From NCBI GenBank assembly GCA_963682175.1, contig OY821777.1:575501-639500 (forward strand): a DNA stretch of 64,000 nt, read 5' to 3'. Made by a program: the position numbers and the translations under genes. Shown piece after piece: positions 55,386-64,000 of this stretch. Under the pieces are notes generated by a model. The model was given only the letters and a program-made list of their open reading frames with translations. It ran no database searches and was not told the DNA's origin. How positions within the stretch are numbered: the first letter of the stretch is position 1; each line of letters starts with the position of its first letter. Source of the DNA: Triglochin maritima (taxonomy: Eukaryota > Streptophyta > Magnoliopsida > Alismatales > Juncaginaceae).

Positions 55386-56563
55386 TAAGAATGACATAAT
55401 TATTCGTATTTGAAATGAACAAAAGAAGGCAAATAATATAGAACTAGACTTGCTTATTGGACACGTAGTCCTGATTTCTGAAGAATGTGAATAGAAATCA
55501 CATTACAACATGGTGGTACATTATAAAGCGAGTAGTGACACAAGAGTTTTTCGTAGGACGCAATATCTATTACGATGTTACTCATTCTCTCGAAATGTAT
55601 AATATTACGTTATGTTACTTGATCAGTATGACATAAAATATAGATAAACATATGGGATATGTTTGACTGCAAATTTGTATAAGTCATTTGATATTGATAT
55701 AAATAAGAGTCCCTGAAGGACTAAAATTGGGCAATGAAAATTATAATGAAGAGATGCATTATTATCATCATATGAACAAACAAAGAGAATATGCACATCA
55801 TCTCGAATAATGATATTAAAATGAACTCATGAAGAGATTAAACATGTACCCGTAAAATATTCGAATGATAAATTTTGAAATAAATGACTAGAGAACAATC
55901 AACTATTTTCCGATATGCAGTTTGGACATTCTCCAGAAGAGAATTGTTACAATGATTCAATTATATAAAGATATATTATACAAAGAGAGTTTACATGGAA
56001 TTATCAATATTTACTTACTATATTCATGAGATAAATATTTTGTTCAGTGATGATTCCTATATGTCTAATCCACAACAATAAAAAATCACAAATTATTTTG
56101 TGTTATTGTGGAGACGTTGCAATGTTTATGCAACTTGGTGAACTACGTATTAGGGGGAGTAGATTTCTAATTATCATCCCTAAAGAACAATTATCCTTGA
56201 AGGATGATACCCAGAAGACCTATAGTTGTACTTTTTTTCATTTTCAAGTTTTTGTCCCACAAGATTTTACTTGGTGAATTTTTTAACGAGACAGCTTGCA
56301 CAATTGTGTTAACATATGTCATGCACTCTTTTTCCCTTAGATATTTTCTCACTGAGTTTTTATAGCAAGATTTTAATGAGACGTGAACATAACACTATTT
56401 TCCAACATATTATATAAATATATATTGAAATGATGAGGAGAATTATACGCTCTGCACTTTTTTTCCCTTCACAAAGTTTTTGTCCTACAAAGTTTTACTT
56501 GACAAGATTTTTAACGAGGCAGATCGAAAAGCGTATACCAAAAGGTAATCATCCAAGGATGAG

Positions 56564-56831
56564 TGTTATGAAAATTGTATATAGTAGATGATTCACCTTC
56601 CAAGATGGTTCATCTTCCAACCAATCCATTATAACTTCTCTATTAAAATGTGTTGTAATGTGTATTATATTTACATCATTATTTAATGTAAATTATGTAA
56701 CTTACACACCTCTATGTATATATATATATGAGGTTGTAGTATGTATTGAGAACATACAAAAAATGATGAAATACAACTTCTTCATTGTCCCTCAGCTTCT
56801 TATTCTTTTGTTTGATTGTTATTTCACAACA
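56564..56831 (+). repeat. 3' LTR of the copia element
   Basis: Begins TGTTATGAAAATTGTATA and ends GTTATTTCACAACA. It differs from the 5' LTR by around 17 substitutions and a few short indels. Confidence 0.88.
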
Positions 56832-58023
56832 GAAACATTTTATTTACAAAAATACAATGATTGAGATGGATCTTTACTCGAGATTCCATCGCCACTTCAT
56901 CGCTTATTAAAAACCAAAAAACATCCTTCGTTTTTACGTAATACATAAGAAACACGTTTCATTCTCTGTTTTTTATTTCCCGATGAAATGTATTTTTCAA
57001 ATCGATAAGTATAAACTTGAGAGTCAACTAATCACAGCTCAAGCCAGATCTTAAAATAAGTTAACAAAAAAAATTACAACCCAAGAATAGAGTGATTAAG
57101 CCAACAAAAAAGATTAAGGCCCGTTCGGATACAACCGATCCCAACATCCAAACATCAGAATAGATCCTCAGAAGCTGGGCTCCTTTGGTAGGGTTGCTCG
57201 AGCGAGTGTGTCCTGCCCGCGGAACCCCTGCGATGTAATCTTCATCCAACAACTTCTTCCTCAGTTCTTCTAGTTTGTATTGAAATGGAGGATGAGTTTC
57301 TCACAACTTCTTCACTTGTTGATTTTTTGTGACCACTCTACTTCTATTTATTTTCAGCATATACCTATATAATCTTTTATTTAATCAAAGTCTGGGGTAA
57401 TTTATTCTCATATCATTTGGAGATCAATCCCAGGTAAAAATAATGTAATTTTTATTTTATTTTAAATACAAACAAATGGAAAATATGTTTTGAGAAGAAG
57501 AAAAATTGAAAAAAAAATATTTAAAATAAATTTATAATGAATTTTAATTTAATCAAAGTCTAAAGGTAATTTAAAAATTTACGAGAAGTTTTCGTCTATC
57601 CAAATAATCTCACCCATTAAATCAACTTTGCGAAGTAACTTTTGTTCAGCCAAACGCATCCTAAAACACGTTTCCAAAACCAACTGCCATCCCTGTCCTG
57701 TTAATCCGTTATTAAAAAATTACACCAAACACGATGTGGTCCAACATCCAACGGCTGCCTGCGATCCACGTGTCGAAACGAAACATCACGCGGCGAAAGC
57801 ACAGGAATGGAGTGCAGGTTCTAGAACAAAACAATTGCACTCAAACCCTCTATAAACCCAAAAATCACAAACAAGTCCTCCCCATCTCCTCCCTCCACCT
57901 ATTTATACACCCCCCACACGCAACCACTCGTCCATTTCCAGTTTTTTCGCTCTTCTCCTCTCTTCTCCTCCTCCAACCATCCAAAACCCTAACCCTAACC
58001 TTAATTCTGCTTTGGGCTCTTCC
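56832..58023 (+). other. Intergenic region and leader of the lipase gene
   Basis: AT-rich spacer without coding signal up to about 57640. A GC-richer promoter and leader follow. AAAACCCTAACCCTAACC (57984-58001) is a telo-box in the leader, about 25 bases before the ATG. Confidence 0.5.
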
Positions 58024-61000
58024 ATGATCACCATCGGGAGGAGCCTCAGTTTCCCGGCGTCCACCCCCCGCGTTCCGACCGACGATCCCAAACCCCGTCG
58101 TCGGATCCCGATGAAGATGGAAACGACCTCTTCTTCTTCTGGTTCGGTTTCGACTTCGCCGAAGGCGACGTCGAATCTGGTTCTGGCCTCGAGTTCGACG
58201 GGGAGGTTGGGGTCGGTGCTGTCGATCCGCGTGTTGAACGGCTTCGTGGCGTTGATCCACGCGTTTCTTTTCCTCCTCCTCGCGCCGTTCTACCCGAGGC
58301 GGGAGGGGAAGAAACAAAACGAACGCGTTCGGGTTCCCGGGGTGGTGAGGAGGAGGGAAAGGGACGCGAGTGTGAGGAGGGCGCTGGCGATCAGGAGGTT
58401 GAGGTCGGATAAGGACGAAGAGGGGATTGGGATGGAGGGGAAGGCGTCCGTCAGGGATTTCTCGCTGTTTCTGACGGAGAGAGGGGATACGCTTTTCACG
58501 CAGTCGTGGACTCCTTTCGCCGTTCCGATCAGGTGAACTTTGACGTTGCTTTCCTTTTTTCTTTTCTTTTTTCCGCATCACAATTCAGGAAAAAAAGTTT
58601 CTCCCCCCAGAATGGTGACCTGTAGCTAAAGCGAGGAGAAAAGATGAAAACAATATTAACTACGTAAAATCGGAAATTCACGAGAAAATGTTTTTTTCCC
58701 GGAATGATGAGCTATAGCTAAAACGAGGAGGAACGATGAAAACAATATTAGCTGTGATTTGGACGTCAGACATCTGTATTTAATTTAATTAATCACTAAA
58801 CTGGGACTGGGACCACATGTTTATAAATCCTCGTGTTGTTATTATTATTGTTCCCCTGCTCTAAACGGTGGTTTTATTTCTCTATTGGAATAGGAAAATA
58901 ACAATGATTTTTTTGTGTGCCAAAAGTTGGACGTTCACTCTTGAGACGTCTGGTATGGTTGCCGAGAGATAAAAAAAGAGTTTGGACGTCAGGCAACTGT
59001 ATGTAATTAATTAATCACTAAACTGGGACCACATGTTTATAAATTCTCGTGTTGTTATTATTGCTCCCCAACTTCAAACAGTGATCTCTCTTTCTGAAGG
59101 TAATTACTTATTGGAATGGAATACATTTAGGACTAATGTTCGTGCCTCATGTGTGATAAGTTACATATTCGTCTTCTGCTAGTAGCAATTCATTCAAGAA
59201 TTTCTTTTTAGAAGCTGCCCCTGCTATTTGCATCTTTCCTTCCTCGTTTTCAAGAAAAGCATATCGGAATAGAGTAAGACATAACTTGAAATTATAAATA
59301 CAATGAAGTGTTTTATAGTGTAAGTGTTAGAGATAATGACAGGACCTAAGTACTAATCTTGCCCTTTCTAATAGCTGTTTCTATATTGTTTTTTTAATAA
59401 AAACATTTGTTTGCCTCCTTTGGAAAACCCTTTCAAGGTTCACGCTTCCATTGAAAGTGATTAGCCTCTTGCGTAATGTTAGCATGAGCTAATATTTGCA
59501 CACACAATTTAATTACTTTCCCAATTATCTAAATTTAGCGGGTTTCTTTTACAATTTTTTGCAGGGGATTGGTGATTTTGATGCATGGCCTGAATGAGCA
59601 CAGGTGACTAGTGCTGAATTTGAACTTTTTAATCAAAAGGTTATGACTTGGAATTGGTGGTTCTCATTTTCTTTTGTTATGTTGAACAGTAGCAGGTACA
59701 ACCGGTTTGCAAAACAACTAAATGCTGAAGGATTCAAAGTGTATGGCATGGATTGGATAGGTAAGTTACTCTGTGAGCATTGCAGTTTCTACCTCTGTTT
59801 TCTCTGTAGCGTTTTGTTGTTCTTGGCATGTTTCAGTTCATAAATATTCTTGACAACCAATGCAATTTTGAGTGATATGTCAATCCATGGTTTATGTTGG
59901 ACAACAGTAAAGAGCTTTACTAATCACTAATTTCATTTGTTTTTTCCCGCTTCATCTTGAAATTGAATTAGGATAACAGAGCTTTGAAATCTGATCGACC
60001 TTGTAACAAATTATGATCACACCTATTTTGCTAGAATTGAAAATTTCAGGTTGATAAGTTGTCAGTGGTGCAGCAGAGATTGACATCTGAAGTGTAACAT
60101 TTAAACATCAGCAGAGACTGACCAGATACATTCCTTTGATTTTGTGTGTGTTTATTTCGGATATTCCTATTTCCGCAAAATACCATAATGTTGGTCTCTA
60201 CCGTCTTGTATGCTCTAACAGAGAGAAATGAACTGGTGTGGTGTCTCATATGATAAGAAATCAAAAGTTAATAATGATTTTGTGCTTGCCTAAGATTTTG
60301 AGTTTTAGCTGTGTAAACCATGTTTCTAAGATTATTGAAGTGATTACATACATTACCATTTTATTTATGTGCTTGGCCCTGGAAAGCAGGTAACGTCCTT
60401 CAAGAATAAGTGGCATTATCCTCAATCGTCATAAAGAACCATGAAGCATATAATTAGTCTCAACACTTCGAAATTGCATTTTTCTGTCTGTTATTCCCAA
60501 TATATATTTGCACAAATCAGCTGCCATGAATGTTATTCATTGCTTGTGCCTATTTCTTTCATAACTATATCACTGTGAGATTTACCTTCTAGATTCCTAT
60601 GTTTCTTTATCATGAATGCTCAACTCAATTTCTACAGGTCTGAATGAACTACATTTCTCCATGAATTGGCAATTTTGAATGGTGCTACTAAGGACAGCTA
60701 GTTTATGATTGTGCAGTTAAGCTCTGATCACAGCTCATACTTAGTGGCCTTCTGTAGCATGTTTTTGCTGCTAAATTTCTCATATTCCTCTGAGATTTTT
60801 TTGTGTGCCCGCCACGTGGAATGACACTCATTTTGATAAATGATGGAAATCCATCTAATTTGATCCTAAGCATTGTAAACTGTAGATAACATGATTCACC
60901 ATCGCACAATAGTTTTTTGAATTTCCTTCCCTTCTGTTCTATACTTTGAAGAGCTCCATGTGGAATTCTCATGAAACATTACATCTTTTGATTTGCAGGA

Positions 61001-62245
61001 CATGGTGGGAGTGATGAGCTACATGGCTATGTTCCTTCACTTGATTTTGCTGTTAATGATCTGGTATGCTGTGAAGCATTGAATTTTGAAAGTAGGAGTT
61101 GGAGTTGGAGTTGATGTATCACTTTTCAGTTCTCATAAATAAATACTTTTGCCTCTTTTACAGAAGGCATTCCTGAAGGAAGTCCTTGTCAGAAATCCAG
61201 GGTTGCCATGCTTTTGTTTTGGTCACTCAACTGGTGGAGCAATTATTCTTAAGGTAACAACACCGCAGTACAGTTAGTGAAGTCATATAACATTAGCTTT
61301 CGTTTGCTTGACTGGCAAGATATTTTTCTGATATTTTGTTTATCTAACTGAAGGTTGTCTTGGATCCAAAATTTAAAGATCTTCTGGCTGGTGTGGTGGT
61401 TACTTCACCAGCTATACGTGTTCAGCCTTCTCATCCACTTGTTCTTGTAAGTATATTGCTTTGGTTCATTTATATGTACCATAGAAACGTGTACAACTTT
61501 CCTTTTGTAAGTGAATCATTGCAATGTTCTTGTCAAACTTCTATTATATTTTGGTATTCTATTGATGAATTTCATTTGTTGACAATTGGAACTTTTCGCA
61601 TGATTTCAGCATTGAAAAAATCCATATAATGATTACCACAGATAACCTGTTATATGTTTTAAGTTTTTTCTCGTCTATTTTCTGACAAATACCTCACTCT
61701 AGATGGAGTATGATGGCATTAAGATTTACGAGCCTATACGACATTGTAATTGTGTCTAAAAGAAAGTGTCTTTTACAATGTTCAGCTTTGCTTAGTGACC
61801 TTTGTGGACTTACTCGACTTCTTTTCAGGTTCTCGCTCCAATTTTCTCACTTTTGGCACCGAAGTACCAATTCAGTGACAAGGATAAAAGAGGTAAACCT
61901 GTCTCACGAGACCCAGAGGCACTGCTAGTTAAGTACAGTGATCCACTCGTTTTTACTGGATCAATTAGAGTCAGGACCGGTACAGAAATTCTTCGAATCA
62001 CTTCCCATCTACAACAAAACCTTGAGAAAATCGACATTCCGTTTCTGGTTCTCCATGGAACTGCAGACACGGTTACTGATCCAAAAGCCTCTCAGAAGTT
62101 GTACGACGAATCTCCTTCAAGTGACAAGTCCATCAGTCTGTATGAAGGCTATTTACATGACCTTCTGTTTGAACCTGAGAGGGACGACATTGCACAGCGT
62201 ATAATTGATTGGCTGGGCTCCAGAGTCTGGTACCCGACTCAGTAG
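58024..62245 (+). CDS. Monoacylglycerol lipase-like alpha/beta hydrolase
   Basis: A serine hydrolase of the plant MAGL / caffeoylshikimate-esterase-like family, cleaving acyl esters. Seven exons: 58024-58532, 59565-59603, 59690-59760, 60999-61063, 61164-61253, 61354-61446 and 61829-62245; phases agree and give 427 residues. The N-terminal 165 residues hold a Ser/Thr-rich basic leader (possible plastid transit peptide), a hydrophobic segment (about 71-90, VALIHAFLFLLLAPF) and a basic linker. The hydrolase core has the oxyanion HGLNEHSSRY motif, nucleophile elbow GHSTGG (Ser250; Thr replaces the more common Met), Asp369 in GTADTVTDP and His399 in EGYLHDLLFEPE, so the triad is intact. Membrane association in a plastid or endomembrane is inferred only. 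Exon 1 is GC-rich; an antisense ORF over it is a shadow. Confidence 0.9.
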
Positions 62246-63797
62246 AAAACACCATAGGCAAGCAAACATGAGGAATCAATGAGGCGCAAGCTTTTCGAAG
62301 CTAACAATAACAATATAGCTTAGTTGAGCTACGCTGACGATTCTTGCCTTGCAACTGTATTTAATTTTCCCCCCTTATCGGGCGATTTGCTGGTGGTCAT
62401 TTGTTCTGCGCCGCCATAACAAGCAAATTGAGTTGTACCCATGGTTGACATATATATTACAGAGAAATCGAAATGTGCAGGGTTTATTGTTCGAGTCCAT
62501 CTGGTTTTAAGTTTGATACTTACATTTCAATACGAGTAATGTTCTGGAACACAATCTTTGATTGGGTTGTGAGAACTGCATAACTTGTGTTGTTGGCAAG
62601 AAATCTATTAGGTGTGTGATTAGATGTTAGCTTGTATGTTTTTCATTAGTGTCTGGTTTGATTGTAATCAGTTTTCATTGAAATTTGCCCATCAAAAAGT
62701 TAGGTGCATCAGATTCATTTATTTTATTGATAATCCATAATTTCTCAGCACCCAAGATAAATGCTAAATGTATACTTAAGGTGGTACAATACTATTTTCA
62801 TTGAAATGTACGCTCTCAAGAATTGTAGCCGCATTTTCTGAGACTCAATTGTGATCATAAAGCATGAAACCACACTCTAATACAAGCAGAGCTACAACCT
62901 GGAGAAACAATACCAAGAGTGAACCCTTAACCTCGAGACTGAGAGACCACTTCTCAACCAGCAAGGCTATAAAGCACTTTGTTGGTGCATCGGATTCCAT
63001 TAAGCAACAAATATTATGATCATAAATCATGAAAAGTCAACACAATAAAACTATACGATAAACTACAACACAACCAATTGCACCAACTCAGCTATTAAAA
63101 CCTTTTCCTTAAAATATCCAAGTTTAGATTTTGAAATGGAGAAACCCATCACACAACTGCATTTCGAACGATGCAAACAAAGTTACACATACCAAAGAGA
63201 TAATGTTCCCTGCATGAACGCATTTCTCTTGGATATGGTGAAACAACTTTGCTTCTAAAATGCAATTAGGATGAAAAGAACTCAAGTGGCCTCACAAACA
63301 AACAATTAGCCAGTTCCATTAAGAAAATTGGTGCCTCAGAACTTTCAAGACATGGCTCTCAATCTGAGGCCTCTACCGAATCCAGAGAAGAAAACAAAGC
63401 CAACATTTACTTTTATAGCCAAAACAAATCACTCAAGTATCATAACTTTGTGAATTTGGTGGACTGCATGAGTTATAAAAAACAATATTAGATTTACAAG
63501 TAAAATAAAAAAAGGAATCATCCGACAAATGAAGTACAAGCAGCATGTTATAATTAGCAAAATTTAACAGATCTGCTGCAAAATAATGTTGTGCTCTGAA
63601 TTCCGACTTTGTTTCCATGTAAGCCGCTCTGCATAAATGTGACCATCTCATGGCTGGGACATGTAAGTATGGCCACGAATAGTGTTCCAGGAAAGATACA
63701 CCATCAAAAAGTTTGTTGCGTATGAATTTCTACGTGTGGCGAAAGAATGTGGTGATAAAATTGGGCTTCTTCTGTTGCGCATGAATTTCTGAAGATA
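62246..63797. other. Spacer after the lipase gene
   Basis: The first 300-400 bases are probably the lipase 3' UTR. The remainder is AT-rich; it may be the 3' UTR of a minus-strand gene entering from the right. Short ORFs show no domain. ATGATCATAAA..CATGAAA occurs twice near 62853 and 63015, a minor repeat. Confidence 0.4.
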
Positions 63798-64000
63798 TTA
63801 TACTTCTTCAGATGTTGTGGAATATACTGTTTTATTTTCGACACCATCATCAGCACTGTTTACATCCGACGACATATGAGTACAAAGAATATTTGCAAAA
63901 GCCTATCGAAAATTGAATACATAACATAACAGTAATACCTCCCAAAGGACGACCAATTTGGTTAGAACTTTGCATCTTCACATGTAGACATCTGCACGCA
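63798..64000 (-). CDS. Possible C-terminal exon(s) of a minus-strand gene
   Basis: Reading from the right edge, a stretch after a TGCAG acceptor (about 63991) translates as LHVKMQSSNQIGRPLG up to a GT donor at about 63937. A second piece, 63902-63798, starts after a GATAG acceptor and reads AFANILCTHMSSDVNSADDG to a stop at 63798-63800, with an acidic tail. The phases of the two pieces do not match cleanly, so one boundary is wrong or only one piece is real. No family recognised. Confidence 0.3.

Larger units (their letters stand above)
49627..56831 (+). mobile_element. Decayed Ty1-copia retrotransposon with both LTRs
   Basis: Two LTRs of about 265 bp (49627-49888 and 56564-56831) begin TGTTATGAAAATTG and end in ACAACA. 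Flanks GAAAT and GAAAC match at 4 of 5 bases. After the 5' LTR comes CGTTATCAGCACAAC, the likely primer-binding region. The interior is full of stops but keeps recognisable copia pieces in order: GAG-pre-integrase (about 52505: WYDRLGQ then GHIR), a reverse-transcriptase start (55530-55570: VTQEFFVGRNIYYDV; 55690: RVPEGLKLGNENYNEEM) and an RNase-H region (56040-56110: SDDSYMSNPQQ). The order integrase before reverse transcriptase marks it as copia. A 1.8-kb solo LTR interrupts it; without that it would be about 5.4 kb, a normal copia size. Confidence 0.85.

Noticed and set aside
57865..58581. Minus-strand ORF of 238 codons, very Arg/Pro-rich
   Set aside because: Exact antisense of the GC-rich first exon of the lipase gene; composition mirrors the sense codons.

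Overview
This is nuclear DNA of a flowering plant, most likely a eudicot. Genes have short exons with GT-AG introns, several CCCTAA (telo-box) leaders, GC-rich first exons in AT-rich surroundings, and plant-only families (nuclear-speckle RRM protein, RCD1/SRO, P-class PPR, plant mobile domain). I cannot name the species from sequence alone. Gene models come from splice sites and reading-frame continuity read by eye. || Seven host genes are supported: the 3' part of a nuclear-speckle RRM protein (1-1246, +); cytosolic methionine sulfoxide reductase A (8642-12980, +); a nine-exon ELMO-domain protein (16463-20265, +); a P-class PPR protein (31310-33799, +); a small multi-pass membrane protein (39786-41684, +); an RCD1/SRO-type WWE-PARP-RST protein (45191-47231, -); and a monoacylglycerol-lipase-like alpha/beta hydrolase (58024-62245, +). 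A broken oligopeptide transporter (2931-4821, -) lacks its N-terminal third. A weak C-terminal exon of another minus-strand gene lies at the right edge. They share no pathway and are ordinary single genes. || The rest is largely transposable elements, many with readable ends. Centre stage is a 9-kb Mutator-like element (MULE, 20885-29921) with two convergent genes: a plant-mobile-domain (PMD) gene on + and, on -, a transposase joined by splicing to an OTU cysteine-protease-like domain. Its GACGCC-rich fold-back arms lie in the first introns of both genes. Two solo LTRs sit inside it, each with a perfect 5-bp target duplication. The second catalytic Asp of the transposase is Asn, and the PMD frame is broken. 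Three short relatives (6426-7589, 14800-16025, 29933-30808) are deletion derivatives that keep the transposase first exon. || Other elements: a CACTA left end (5049), a TAA-flanked MITE (14280-14737), two related hAT elements (16932-17628 in an ELMO intron; 35034-36411 with a BED-finger ORF), a second type of MULE carrying a GTCCGGAATAAGTG minisatellite (36743-38353, 9-bp target duplication), a Harbinger ORF1 remnant (about 38573-39560), and a decayed Ty1-copia element with both LTRs (49627-56831) that itself received a 1.8-kb solo LTR. Two of the solo LTRs carry the same kind of palindromic GGTCGACC array, which is the oddest unexplained structure here.
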